A stretch of 64,000 nt of DNA from Armillaria gallica (lineage: Eukaryota > Basidiomycota > Agaricomycetes > Agaricales > Physalacriaceae): assembly GCA_037576215.1 (NCBI GenBank), contig JBANDB010000018.1, forward strand, positions 124,001 to 188,000, in the 5' to 3' direction. The position numbers and the translations under genes were made by a program. The notes under the pieces are model-generated. The model made no database searches and had not been told where the DNA came from. It worked only from the letters and a program-made list of their open reading frames with translations. Every line of letters begins with the position of its first letter. Position 1 is the first letter of the stretch. This document shows positions 1 through 12,026 of the stretch, in pieces.

Positions 1-1735
1 ACTTCAATTTGATCATAAAGCGGATTTCACTCACAGATTGAAATAACTGCGTCGTCCACATCTGTCAGCGGAGAAGCCAACGATGCACGTTACGATGCAA
101 GCGAGTGCATAAACAGGCACTGCCAGAAGGTTCGCTTGTGTCGCTTCATAACCTGTAAATACGGTCAACCTCTTCGCTGAGCGGAGGAGTGAATAAACAG
201 AACCTAGCTAATAGAGAAAGAAGGAGTCAGCAGCCAAGAATGTACTTGATCAACATAATACTCGCCTGATGAATGATGGACGGTAAAAACAAGGAGAACG
301 TATGCATTGGCATAGAGGCACCAGCAAAGATCAATACTATTTCTAGTTAGTATACTGAACCAGACGCGGTGGAAGAAATCATAGCTTACCTCCAATCCAG
401 GTCTTCCAATCAAGGAAGCTCTGCTTTATATATTTCACCTGGAATTCCTCGCCGTTTGCGCTGAACTGGTCGTCTCCTTGCAACCGGCGGACGACAACTG
501 TCCGTTCTTTTTCAGAAAGAAATTTGGCTGTGTCTGGGAAGTCCTGGATGATCCAAAACGAAGCGACGCCAGCGACCACCGTGACAAGACCTTCAAGAAT
601 GCTGAACCATGTGTTTGTGAGAGTAGGAAGATAAGGAGGAGCAGGGTCAACTCACAAGATCCACGCCCAAGCAGGCATTCCGCCAACTCCTTCCATGTTT
701 GAGATAGCAGCCTGCCATCTATGTAAGAAATAGACCGGAAATTGGTTCAATACTCACCGCTAGCAAGCCTCCAAAAGCTCCGGATACAGTAGCAGCAGAA
801 AAGAAGACAGCCGCCCGAACGCCAAACTCAGATCGTTTATACCAGCTAAAGTCATTGGTTGAGATTTCCGATAGAATAGCAGCTACGCACCAAGATAGGT
901 AATAGTTGATACCAGGAAACAAACCGGCTTCGAATGTTCCAAGCAGCCACCGCACACCTTCATTACGAATATGTTCATCGAATCAAGCGACAAATAGATG
1001 ATAGTTACCTAACAGGCTGCCATAATTATGCACCAGACCTTGAACGGTCTGATAAACTTTCAGCATTAAGACCGCCATTTCAGTGGCCCGCTTACCATAG
1101 TTACACCCCAGAGAAGAATGAGAGTTGACAGCCAGATGGAAGGGCGAAGACGTTTCAGAAGGATGTTGGACGGTACCTTGTATGAAATCTGTCAGTTGAA
1201 AGGGTCATTGCCACGACCTCGATATATGCTACCTCAAAAAGGGCATAACTAAGTAACAATCAGCTCCGGGTCATCGTAAGCTATAATGCAAGGGAGGACT
1301 TGCCTGAAAAAGAATATCGTCAATGCGATGAGGTATTGATTATCCGAGATATGCAGATCTTCTTCGAAATGATAGAGCTGGAGGAACAAGGTCACATCAA
1401 ATTACTTTCCTTTATGGCGCATTCATACCTTGGCGCTACATAGACGTTTTGAAAAATTAGAAAATCGCCTAGAAGGAACGAACGTGAACACACTTGGCAA
1501 TGCTTGTGCGGTCCAAGAAACTCAGCAGGTATAGGAAAGACAGCCAGGGCACCAAAGCGATATCAAGCTTCCGCAGGAGCTTTCTTTCATCTACGTCGCT
1601 GACGTCAATATGAGCATTGTACAAGCTCACACTGCTGTTATCGAAGGAGCCTGCTTTCTGAGATGCAACCGAAGAGATCATAGACTCCGAGTCGGTGGTA
1701 TCGGCGGGCAGCGCGCAAAGGCGTGTGCTGGTCAT
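1..1735 (-). CDS. MFS permease, anion:cation symporter (allantoate permease-like) family, 3' end outside window
   Basis: Plasma-membrane major facilitator of the ACS/Dal5-like family, probably importing an organic anion or vitamin; the substrate cannot be read from sequence. I read 13 exons: 1735-1494, 1435-1429, 1377-1304, 1248-1233, 1176-1096, 1048-1009, 957-891, 845-758, 711-656, 601-390, 342-266, 207-204 and 152-35, with the last intron leaving the window. Family landmarks in order are KLDIALVPWLSFLYLLSFLD (TM1), HFEEDLHISDNQYLIAL, VPSNILLKRL, GVRWLLGTFEAGLFPGINYY, YKRSEFGVRAAVFFSAA, IIQDFPDTAKFLSEKER, and YEATQANLLAVPVYALACIV. Exons of 7, 16 and 4 nt are needed to keep this consensus in frame. 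Two introns (1303-1249 and 265-208) start with GC. The start is either the ATG at 1735 or an ATG upstream at 1813 in the same frame; I prefer 1735 without strong grounds. The family call is firm, the substrate unknown. Confidence 0.88.
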
Positions 1736-1813
1736 TCTTCCAGAAGCGTCTTTGAATGCACGACGTTGTTCTGTAGGCGTTATTATGTGATAGATAGGCT
1801 GGAGTAGAAACAC

Positions 1814-2620
1814 CGACAGGTTGATCGTTGAAGCTGCACTTGACGCCGAGAATCGTAATCGCGTTGTGTGGATAGCGTGTTCAAGGAGGAAAGAGTGTTG
1901 TGCAAAGGAACTTGAGGTTGATATGAGAATATTGAAAAGCGAGAGAGGTTGGGAGACCTACTGTGTTACCAAGAGAGCGGATAGTATAATGAGCGACGCG
2001 ACGCGTGTACGATGGTAAGAAGACAAGAAGAGATTGTTGGAATCGTCGACTATCCGAGATGTACAAATACACCATCACTGAAGAGCGCTGATCCCGTGAG
2101 TGCAAATCCGGCAATGGGTGATCGTGATCGCGTCATAGACGAGTCATAGGGTCGCGCCTGCGGTCTCCCACGAGTTCTGGAACCGTTCGTCCCAACGTCG
2201 CGTGCGAAACAACGATGTCGTCTCGTTCTCTTCCGTCTGAAACATGGCTCTCGTTTGACTCATTCGCCCACTTCACTCATTATTTGGGTAGAGTCTGGCC
2301 AGATGAAACAGCTATGCCATTTTCTGCTGCCCTTTCAGGCATTCGGAACAGCTGAATTCCCGTAACTGCAATGAATTATATTGATACTATACCTCTAAAT
2401 GAACATATGCAGAAAGCGGACATTACTGACCCAGGATCTACGCTTTCATCATGATAATCGTTGCTACATGCATCCGCTAAACCTGTTGTCGTTCCGGTTC
2501 GTCTTCCAGCTCTCGTCCGATGCACCATCCCAAAAACCGATTTATGTGGCCTGTCGAGGGTCGTGAGTCGTCGCAGAACACCTGTACTGACGGTCAGGGA
2601 AAGGCAGCCTTAGAAGAATA
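1814..2620. other. Intergenic region without a recognised gene
   Basis: This gap lies between the divergent or upstream side of the MFS permease and the 3' end of the DUF6535 gene. Open frames here are short and lack family signatures or a plausible splice chain. It probably holds the permease promoter and 5' UTR. Confidence 0.4.
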
Positions 2621-5556
2621 TTAACTGACCGGGTCACATACCCTGCCATTAAAAAGGGCATCGAGTATACTGATCACGTATCTGATATTATCCTTTTCGA
2701 CTTGAATTTCGGCCGTTGTCAGAATGTGACATTCACCATGCAATGGCCGCCAAATGAACTTTCCACTGAAAAAGTCTCCGTCACCATTCTCTATCAAATC
2801 ACCAAGATTCCTGCGACACTCATCCCAGGCAGCGTCTTGCGGACGAAGCTGCGCCAGTGCCGTAATGTCATTATGGGTCGCATCCCGGTGGTAATCAGTG
2901 ACACCACGCGTGGCTAAGATAGAGCATGCAGCGAAAAGATTGCGTGGTTCGTGGAGGTGGTCAACGTGCTGCTGAAGCATGGCGGCGTCCATGGTTCCAT
3001 CCAACCCTTGTGACAGGGCAGAAAGTCCAGTGATGTACTCACTAATCACTGGAACCCATGCGGCACTGCGAAATACATGATTCCCAAAGAACTCCAGACA
3101 TCGATGTTCGAGAAACACGGCATAAGCTGCAGGCACGCGACTCGCGAGGAGGTCGGCCAGCACGGTACAAGCAACGTCACACCCACCAGAGAAGAACCAT
3201 TCGCACCCCCAGTTGATTGTCACAAAATCAAGCATTGATTGGAGCCCACGCAAAGAGCAGGCGGAAGGGGCGAATGTGATCAAATCGTGATAGGCGAAGA
3301 TGGTACTATGGCATAGATCGTTCCAACGCGATTCTACGTCATGTAGATCCTTTCCCTGAAGGACACTAGCGGTAAGAATACCCTCAAGCGCCGGTATGAC
3401 AGTGGTAGCTTCATTGGACGAGATCATTTGGCCGCCGATCCACTTGACTGCACTGGTCAAGGAGCAATGGATTATAGTATGAGACATATCAGACTCGGGA
3501 AGATAAAGTCTGTGAAGTAAGAACTCGATGGCTGCTGCAAACACCCTCAATTGTTGAGGCGATGCCGACTGGCCCGAAGGCGGATCTCTGACAAACGGGT
3601 AAATCAAGCTGAGAAAGCTGTCGTAGATTTTTCCAGGAAAATAGGCTAAAGCGTCCTTGAATTCAAGAACCAACGGAGATGAGAAATCATGCTCGAGGCC
3701 CTTTTGTGATGCTTCAAGCGAGCACAGAACAGCAGAGCAGAGGTGAAGGGGAAACATATTGGTGTGCTTATCATCACCACGATTCAAGGGATAGAAGGCG
3801 CCTTGGTACCCTGCAACCTCCACAAGATGAGACCAACAAAGTGGCGGCAGCTTTGAAGAACGGCTGTGGCATATGATGTCCCTGAAAAATGTTGCTGGAT
3901 CGAGCCAGGCAACGGACCTTTCTTCCGCCTGTAGGCCATAATCACCATTCAATCGGATAGCAACGGCAAGCCTGAACGAGTCGATATCAGGTGGAATGAT
4001 ATCGCGTGGATAGTAACGGGAAAAACGAAGCAGGCGTTCGACTTTGAGCTCCATGCCCGGCACTGGTTTGTCGCAATCAGGATGCTTCTCATCTGGCTGC
4101 AGACAGCTGTTAAGCAAAGATCTGTGCACACCACGCATTGGCAGAATAGTGGTTCCAAGTTTGAACAACGCTTCGTTTGATGCCATTGGCAAGCCTCCGA
4201 CAGACTGTATGACCAAGCTTTGGACGGTGGGATTCGAAGAGGCCGAGAAGAGCCAGAGCAATGCTTCCACCGCCAGGTTCGTTGCCGACTGCTGAACAGA
4301 CTCTGACTCTATCATCGCCAGCGACTTTATATCCCTTGTTCGCACACGGGGAAGAGAATGAATCATGTTCCTGAAAAATCCTATCCTCCACGCACGGAAA
4401 AAATGATCTTTGTCCCATGAAACCCTCGGGATGATACGACAGAAAGTGACGTAAACGATATCGCAGAGAGGCGTACGATAAGGGCACTGAGGGAAGAGAA
4501 TGGGAAGGATCGTTGCTATCACATATGCCGCGTAGACAAGGACAGTTGCTACGCAAATGATCCACGATAGGGCTGCCCGGAGTGGATGCAGGAAAAGAAT
4601 CAATCCCACGAGAAAAATCGCGAGAGCCAGATGCATGAGGACGGGGAGGAGTCCTATGATGACCTGGACATGCCACTTCTGAAACCCAGCGTATCGGAAC
4701 TGGCGCGTAAAACTACGGTCACGCGGTGTTCCAGACGGTAGGGCGACGTAGTGGTGAAGCCATTGCTTCACGAGAACGGCGACTAGTGCGGTGGTAAGAC
4801 TGAGGAAGAGGCTGGTAAACAAAAGCCCATTCACCCAGACATCCGTGGTAGTGGGAACAAAGGCGATGCGGGGGCTTAATGAGGAGGTGGCGATAGCGTC
4901 GACTGAAGAACCATTAGCGATGGCGCGTTGAACAAGGATCAGTTCAAAAAGTAGAGATGCCGACATGGCGGCGTAATCTGCCTGCAAACTCTGGTACGTT
5001 TGTGCGACAATTGTCGTCACGACCGCCGAGAAAAGGCCTGCCTTTATATGGCATATTCAGCAACTATGTCGAAGAGAAGAGGATAAAATTCTCTCACAAA
5101 GACGAGCAATACATCGACGTTATCCCGCGACTCTTCGACGATGTTAGCGTCGTGACTCCTGCTTTCATCTTCGTAGGTTCTCCAAACTCTCGCATTTGAT
5201 GCCGTCTCTTCGTAAGTAGCATCCTCAGGATATTTTTCTTCGTAGTTGTACGGATCGTTTCCTATTTAGCGCTTCATGAGACTTCTCGCGAATGATGAAG
5301 CTGTTTTCGCACCTTTCTTAGCTGTAGAATTCGGTCTCTTCACCGTCCCAAAAATCTTCTTCGCACTGGCCGCTGAAGCAACATTCGGTGAGGCAGAGAC
5401 CGGAGATCGGATGTCATCCTGTTTCTGCTCTCCTTCTCCCGCCTGCACCTCTAACTCTTGCTTATCTGTGGCCTTTTCGTGACCTCGTTCTTCATCCCCT
5501 GCAAGGTTATCCAATCGGTCAGACCTCGATGGACCGCCGATTTGGTGAATCGACAT
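2621..5556 (-). CDS. DUF6535 domain-containing membrane protein
   Basis: Member of the large Agaricomycete DUF6535 family, function unknown. The model has three exons, 5556-5313, 5261-5098 and 5041-2621 (244+164+2421 nt, 942 aa), with introns of 51 and 56 nt. The start is the first ATG of exon 1 (MSIHQIGG). The N-terminal ~85 residues are charged and probably disordered; then comes the domain signature DPYNYEEKYPEDATYEE, VWRTYEDESRSHDANIVEES, and LLVFAGLFSAVVTTIVAQTY followed by QSLQADYAAMSASLLFEL. Three or four hydrophobic segments follow (for example VNGLLFTSLFLSLTTALVAV, VIIGLLPVLMHLALAIFLVG and a run ending ATILPILF). The remaining ~600 residues are soluble-looking and unassigned. The acceptor before exon 3 reads AAAG, which is unusual but keeps the frame. 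A decayed relative lies at 40.3-41.5 kb. Confidence 0.88.
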
Positions 5557-5639
5557 AGTATCGAGTAGCTGTGGAAGGGGCGATGCTGGGGAGCTGTAGA
5601 AGCACAGCCAGTCGTATGTGCTAAGAGTGTTTGCCACAT

Positions 5640-6170
5640 GTCAAGTTATTTCAAATCTCGACTGCTGAATGCCTGTATCCTCGTTTTTGGAGCTCTTGTC
5701 GCTGTCGTGTGTGTTGCTCTGATGATGGCCAATTCACCAGCGACGAAAAAGAAGTGGGGAATCTTGGTTATTCAGTTGGGCGGAACTTGAGACTTCTGAA
5801 GCACCATAGTACCAGCCTATAGGAGTGTTCATATGGAAAAGTGTGACAAGGAATATCCGTTCGACGCTGGATGAGCTTTTTTCAAAAGTACCATCGTAGG
5901 GCCGACAATGTCCGGCCCGCATAGCCGACCACGTGGGCGAACTCTCGCATTTGGAACGCCAATCAACAACTAGCCGCTAAACGGAGCTTGCTGGAGTTGT
6001 GAACGCCCACAGTGGCTCAAATGAGGACAATGTTGCGACGGACTGCCACTGGCATTTTCTCAGGGTAGCATTGCACAATCTGGATATCCGAGTCAAATGT
6101 CCAGTACAACCGTAACATCATGTTGTCTAACGTCCAAGATCACAATGGCCATAATCTACTGTCGATGGTA
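5640..6170. other. Intergenic region, nothing recognised
   Basis: No supported coding exon. It is the upstream region of the DUF6535 gene, whose ATG is at 5556, and probably contains its promoter. Confidence 0.4.
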
Positions 6171-6173
6171 GCA

Positions 6174-6497
6174 TTACCCAATGAACTGGTTGGGTTTATA
6201 TTTGTCCAATAACTCCACAACTGTCTCGCCGCTACCTTCGACCCTTTCAACCTTCAATATTGACGGCTCCGGGCCTAATAGTTCAGACTCATATAACACC
6301 ACGCGAAAATGTGCGCCTGCGGCAAAGGGGAATTCCCGTCCAACATGCTTCAGCATCCACACTGGCATAACCTTCTTCTCTTGCATGCGCTCTGGCAGGC
6401 GTGTCACGTCCTCGAAAAGTAATTTCCACTGACAGGGCATCTTTACGTAGTCCAGGTCGGACCTCCCAATTCGGGGGCGATTTCCGGCGGGCTCCAT
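6174..6497 (-). CDS. Small hypothetical protein
   Basis: Single open frame of 107 codons with an ATG at 6497 and a stop at 6174. The product is charged and hydrophilic (it contains WKLLFEDVTRLPERMQEKK and ends in DKYKPNQFIG), with no signal peptide, membrane segment or family motif that I recognise. Composition looks coding-like, but I have no homology or splice evidence, and the true gene could have further exons upstream. It could also be a chance frame. Confidence 0.4.
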   Translation of the reverse strand: MEPAGNRPRIGRSDLDYVKMPCQWKLLFEDVTRLPERMQEKKVMPVWMLKHVGREFPFAAGAHFRVVLYESELLGPEPSILKVERVEGSGETVVELLDKYKPNQFIG

Positions 6498-6499
6498 AG

Positions 6500-7686
6500 T
6501 GATGCGATGGCGATGGTGGGTCTACTATGTGGAAAGATGTTGACTTGAAGTCTTTCTCGGCATGTTAAGATACGTACCGCAATTACTTATATGATGGACA
6601 AGGTAACGTGTGATGCAAGTGATGCAAAGAGAGCTGGTTAAAGTCCGAGTCAAATTTTCAACAATTTTATACCCTGGTGAAATGGTTTCAACCGATGAGA
6701 CGCTCCACAGATGCCACAGACACTTCAAATTGAAACAGAGAAGCTGCACTGCCGACGCTAGTGCAGTGATCTGCCAGCAACTCCTTTTTAGTAGATCTCG
6801 TCCCGGGCCCCATCCGTTCTAAGACACCTAGAAATGGAAGGTGAACTGGCTCGCCAAAGCTAAGTAGCGTGGAAGTGCAGTAGGGTGGCATCGAATATAA
6901 TTTTAACAAGGTAGGGACTTACTTGCAGCATTTCCTCCATTGACAAGGACAATAATTCGATATTTATGCAAAGACCATAGCTGTCGTACCACTAGTAACG
7001 ACTAGCTATGAATAAGCTAATAATTATACGTACTCATAAATTCTCCCAATGAGTATTCACCTTTACGCAAGAACAGATAGAGTTTCCATAGGTTATACGT
7101 CCGTTCCTTTACCCCCGTCATTTTTCATCCGTGATGTTGATAATAATTACGAGAATCGGCGACGAACGACTCGAACGTGCTATTTCTGGGGCGTACACAG
7201 AGTAACACAGACGCAATGGGTAACAATTTTCTATGCCTTTAATTATCCGCTGACCACCGATGGCAATGTAAACCCTCTATCTCTTGGGTACGTCCGACAC
7301 AGTCGGTTACGATGTCTCCATGAAACTTGATATATATCGTATATGTTGCATACTAGCAGGACCCCGATCCTTCTTCCGCCGAGCGCATGGAAATTTGTCA
7401 TCCCTTTATAGAGGACTCGTCTTGCTCATCTGGTAATAAGCATAGTAAGCCGAAACATTTTGCTATCTGTGTTAAGATAACTTTCTGTAGTTGTCAACGA
7501 GGGCGTTTGTCTCCGAGGTAATTACGATCATCGATGCCTCCGCGGGGATGGGCTATAGATACATTCCTCTATATCAGTCTAACTGTCATCGGCTTACGCA
7601 AATCTTGCGCTAAGATCGTATTCTGGGTATTGAGAGACTGAGATTAAACATGACAGGCGGCTTCTATTAGCTCAACAACTAGAACG
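6500..7686. other. AT-rich intergenic region
   Basis: No convincing exon. It lies 3' of the lipase gene and 5' of the small hypothetical frame. Confidence 0.4.
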
Positions 7687-9054
7687 CTAATCACAAAACG
7701 CTGTTCCGACTGTAATATTGTAATACTATCCAATCGTGATCAGCGATGACAGGATGAACCGAATATGAATACTTACAATGAGGTGGTACATGTTGATACC
7801 TGAACTAGGAATCGACGCTGAGCATGTAGGGTCTTCGTTGCCAGTGCATGCCTTCGTGGTCTCCGCCGACGGTGGGTCTTCATATTGGAAGTATTCGACG
7901 CCTACATATGACTCGGTGAGATGTCCGTCAGAGAGACGACAGGAGCTGAGTTACCGTGATGCTGGTATCCCAGATCTTCCGATATCATGGTAGGAACCCT
8001 GTGAGCAGATGTTATTATCGTTGCTGGCATCAAGAGGAGCAGTAGCGTACCCGTCACTCCCATGTACACCTCGGAAGATATTCGAGCCCAGTTGTGTGTC
8101 TACGAAATAAGCGTAGGTGGGGTTTCCGGTCCTGCGGAGGATGTTTGTCAGCTTTACGAAGACATGCCAAAGGGTAGTCGGACCTCGGTTGACCAAAGGT
8201 GTACATTTTCAACGGGCTGACAGTTTCAGAAATTCAGACACATGTCAACACACTGATGGAGGCACATACACGTCTGGAAAGTTTTGCTGTAATGTGAGGC
8301 TATATGACGCATAAGTACTGCGTGACAGAAAAAAAGAGGAAGACTTACCCGGCCAGACTGGAGAGTGCCCCACCCAGGGAATGTCCCGATGTGGCGAGAG
8401 TATAATTGGGATGGCTGGCCAATTCTGACTGGATTGTTGTAATCACATCCCCAGCAATGGAGTTCCAACTACGTGGATACACTCAGGGAAAAATCTGGGA
8501 CTCAATGTAAAAACAACTCACGCAGTATGAAAACCGTGGTGGACTTGAGTGCCGGCTGAATAGCCGGTTAGTTTCAAATGGCCAGTTGGGAAAAAATGTT
8601 TACCGGGTGCATTGACGCCTTGTATACTCAAATCGACAAGCGGAATATCACCGTCGGTTGCCAAATCTCGGACAGTCGAACTTTAAATACGACAATATCA
8701 GCCACATGTGCATTGTACGATGATATCTACTGACCTTCCGCGCAAAACGATGACGATTTCACCCTTGGTGTCGTCACGGGCGAGAAATGCCTGAGTATCC
8801 GTAGTCTCGTTGTCGTATCGTTGAACAAGGGTATTTCCATTCGGTCTCGCGCACTCATCGAGATAGGCAGAAGAAGCGTATTGAAGGTAAAAGACGAGGT
8901 CATCATAGGTATCTGGAGTTCATTAATAAGAATTCGAGGTAAAGATGAGCCCTGACGCACCGTTGGAGACGGCACAGCGGGGCTGGATGCTACTGGTGGG
9001 TAGAGCCGAAGCTGACAGCAGAGGAAGAGCAACGATGGAAGCTGACCAAAACAT
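7687..9054 (-). CDS. Secreted lipase, class 3 (fungal lipase / feruloyl-esterase-like alpha/beta hydrolase)
   Basis: Extracellular triacylglycerol lipase or related esterase. Eleven exons: 9054-8961, 8912-8735, 8680-8604, 8555-8522, 8468-8349, 8299-8270, 8216-8184, 8131-8051, 7998-7955, 7901-7777 and 7725-7687. They sum to 855 nt, giving 284 aa. The N-terminus is a signal peptide (MFWSASIVALPLLSASALP). The class 3 landmarks appear in order: YLQYASSAYLDECARP, the strand GEIVIVLRGSSTVRDLATD, the nucleophile elbow GHSLGG with the catalytic Ser, KMYTFGQPRTGN, SDGVPTM carrying the likely catalytic Asp, and YQHHGVEYFQY with the likely catalytic His. Length fits the family (about 280-310 aa). Ten introns of 48-54 nt, including exons of only 30, 33 and 34 nt, make this gene invisible to simple ORF scans. 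A TATA-like box sits about 60 bp upstream of the ATG. Confidence 0.95.
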
Positions 9055-9113
9055 GCTTGACAGTCTCTGCTTAGAATGCGAGTTCAACACCGGTGGTAGC
9101 CATACTCATATGG

Positions 9114-9121
9114 CTTTTATA
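9114..9121 (-). promoter_or_regulatory. TATA-like box of the lipase gene
   Basis: TATAAAAG on the minus strand, about 60 bp upstream of the lipase ATG at 9054, a suitable distance for a core promoter. Confidence 0.5.
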
Positions 9122-11390
9122 TGTAGCGACCGCGACCTCGTGGAGAAGGACTTGGGTGGCTTTGGATGACAGGCGCAGTTCATAACATTGGGATATCCTT
9201 GCTTCTCTGTCGTGAAGTACGGCTTTACAACATCCTAGGACGAGTATCGTCCGCCATGTGTCACAATACTGATGAGGATGGCCGAAGATCTTTATAAATC
9301 GACTGCACGGGGTATGTCGATCAAAAGCATGATCATAAGGTGGACTCCCCGGTAATTATGAACCTTGACGAGACGAATGGCATGCTCAAGGAAAGGTTCG
9401 GAAAACAGAGAGCGGCGAGGACACTAAAAGAGGCTTAGCTGAACTGTCCGACACCAGAAATCGAGAGAGTACACACTTGGCGAGAGATATTGATAACCCG
9501 GAAGTCCAGTAGTGACAGGCCGTGGAATGATGCTCTCACCCCTGGAGATCAACTGTTAAGTTAGCCGCCGGTTCAGAGTAGCTTCACCGCATTGCTTTGT
9601 CGAGGAAAAGAGCTCCGAAGTTCGAACAGACGGAAGACTAACGCTCCGTGAGGTTAAAATGACCGGACAATAGACGGCGCAATGGTTATCATCTACCTGG
9701 GGGACGATGTTGGTGTCAATACTTAACGGGTTCGCTGGGTTGTGATTTACGCGAGGTACTGTTCCGATCATTTCACAAACGTCCAGAGCTCCCGATGGTA
9801 CGTCGTGGCTGCCGCCAGCGCACAAGCCACGCCGCAGAGGTATCGAGTGTGGTTCTTTCGTTGTACGTTTTACCGCGGCCTTGCAGTCACATAGGCATCT
9901 TTGCATGTAGAGCCATAGGTAACTTCGGATCCAGGACAACAAATTATGGGCAGCGGTCTATAAGGCATTTTCTAGATCAGTGGATAAAAGAAAGAGCCTT
10001 GCTCAAGCCTCAAGATCAGCTCAAGACCTTAGGACCTTGCTGTCGCCTCCACTCCGTAGCGTTTGGCATTATTCCACAGTTGACCGCAGATGGGCAACAA
10101 TCGGCCGCTAGTCGTCGTTCTCATGTGTTCGACGGAAAATGACCAGTCGACGAAGGAATGATGGTGGTACAGGCTCAAGCCGCGTTTCGATCCACTTGCT
10201 CGTGATCACGAATGATCAGGTCATCGGACTGACCCACCCGATTTGCCACTGTCATCGACGTCCATGCTCTTTCCACGAGACTCCTTCACACGCCTAGGCG
10301 GTTAGGCTGATACTCCACTACTCGTAGCATTATGATACCTTTGGCAGGCAAATCAGACCAACAATCATTGCCATCAGTCTCCTGGCATCATCTTGACGTC
10401 AGCTTGGCCGCACGGATTCGCTGTGCACATCTGGCATATTAACGGGACCATTAGTCGGATGCAAAGGACAGGGACGACGGTTTTCTGACAGCGCTGGGCA
10501 AGCTGGCAAATGGTGGCCTTGACTTCAGCACCGTGGTCAATCACGGTACGCTGCAGGTACTAATAACAAAAGCCTGTCTTGCTGACCTATCCCAGGCATC
10601 AGAAATCTATCCTATCTTGACCTTGGCTACGCTGTCACGGGCCACCTAGACCAGGATACTCGTGTCACCCGCTCCTAAACCCCCCCATTCCGCAAGGAAT
10701 CCGTTCCAAAGTCCTGTGGTCCTAGTCAACGTCATTCCCACGTCTTGGGTGGTTCCCCCTCATGACTCGCTTACCGGATGCTGTGGCTCAGGCTAGAAGC
10801 TCTGATAGTGCGCTGAATATTCCAAGACAGACCGTTGGCATGAGGGATGGGCGGGTCCGTATTGGGATATTAGGTTCAGGATCAATGGACTCATCAAGAG
10901 CTGATAACATCCTCAGTTCCGACTATACAAAACTCATGTCATATTATTGTCGGGTCCAACTATCCCTCTTGGTTAGCATGGAAGCAAGGATCGTCGCTCT
11001 TTCGTGGGAAACATAACACCTAATCAATTAATCCTGGTTAGTACGATTTCTTGATATTTCTACTTGACCTTGGGAAGTAACTATATCAACCACTCAATTC
11101 TCTAGGCCCTAGTAAGATTTTGCCTGCCAGTAACGAGTCAACCAGGACGCAAAGATCCTCTCTTCATTAAATGGATGCCGTCGTGTCCATAAAAGCATTA
11201 TCAAGGGACACAAATAGACAACGATTACGGTATGTTTCCTCCGAACCCTTATTTGTCCCTTCTCGGTTTGGAAACCACATAGATAGCGAAAATCGAAACT
11301 CCGACGCAACGCGCCTTGACTTCTCCAACCAACTTCCCTAGAAAAATCTCCCTCTGCTCCTCTTGTCTTTGACCTCATCCGCGCCCCAAG
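9122..11390. other. Long intergenic region without a recognised gene
   Basis: Open frames here (for example around 9556-9942 minus and 9795-10142 plus) overlap each other on opposite strands and carry no family motif or splice logic. It may contain decayed sequence. I see no terminal repeats. Confidence 0.35.
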
Positions 11391-12026
11391 ATGCCTTACG
11401 ACGAACTCCCCCCACTCAGCGACGACCTTGACCTGAATAATTTCGACACGCTTGCAACGAGCTCCAAGCGAACCCAGAATCTGGGCCCACTCTGGTTTAT
11501 TCCTCCCCGCTTCAAGCCGACGCGCTCCAGTAAGGCGACTCGTCCCCTTGCACACCGTAAGCTGACCTTCATTCAACAGACACACGTCTGGACGTGATTT
11601 CCATCCGTCAATCCCGCTATAGAGACTGTCGTCCCCGGGCTGTCCCGGATCAGGGCAATAGCAGCGATGAGGACTCAGACGACACGGCGATGGACACCAC
11701 GCCGGATGTTCATGGCGGTCCCCGATATATGCTCTCTACCAATACTGCTCCCGCCACGCCGTACAGTATGTCGTTCCTTTTCTTTCGGCTCTTATGCTTT
11801 GACGCGTGCAATTATAGCTCCACGCGCATTTTCTTCCCCGCTCTATGCCCAACAACACCAGGTCCATTCGATGGGGCCTCCCTTCCTTTCGTCGAGTTCG
11901 CGCCCAGCCTGTGAGTGGAGTCGATTAGTGTTTTTCGCCGTACTAATTAATATTTTGCTCTCAGCGCATCGAACGCTCCCGCCTTATGCTTATGAGCAAC
12001 CTAAATCCGGTCGCTACCAATATTGA
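11391..12026 (+). CDS. Uncharacterised small protein, family member 1 (RR[ST]-PYQY family)
   Basis: Function unknown. Four exons: 11391-11529, 11580-11765, 11818-11910 and 11965-12026, 480 nt in total, 159 aa. All three introns are phase 1, and the last has a textbook donor, TACTAAT branch site and CTCAG acceptor. The product is hydrophilic, with LGPLWFIPPRFKPTRS at the end of exon 1, NTRLDVISIRQSRYRDC at the start of exon 2, an acidic DEDSDD patch, a Ser/Pro-rich exon 3 and an aromatic C-terminus, HRTLPPYAYEQ. The genes at 13778 and 26709 share the exon number, the intron phases, the S|[ND]T junction after exon 1 and the C-terminal basic-aromatic motif, so the three are paralogues. No signal peptide, membrane segment or known domain is visible. 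Confidence 0.75.

Noticed and set aside
4110..4676. 188-codon minus-strand open frame
   Set aside because: It is a shadow frame inside the DUF6535 coding exon, without motifs.
5266..5637. 123-codon open frame as a separate small gene
   Set aside because: The first codon is GTG, not ATG, and a 51-nt intron (5312-5262) joins its middle in frame to the DUF6535 domain, so I treat 5556-5313 as exon 1 of that gene.
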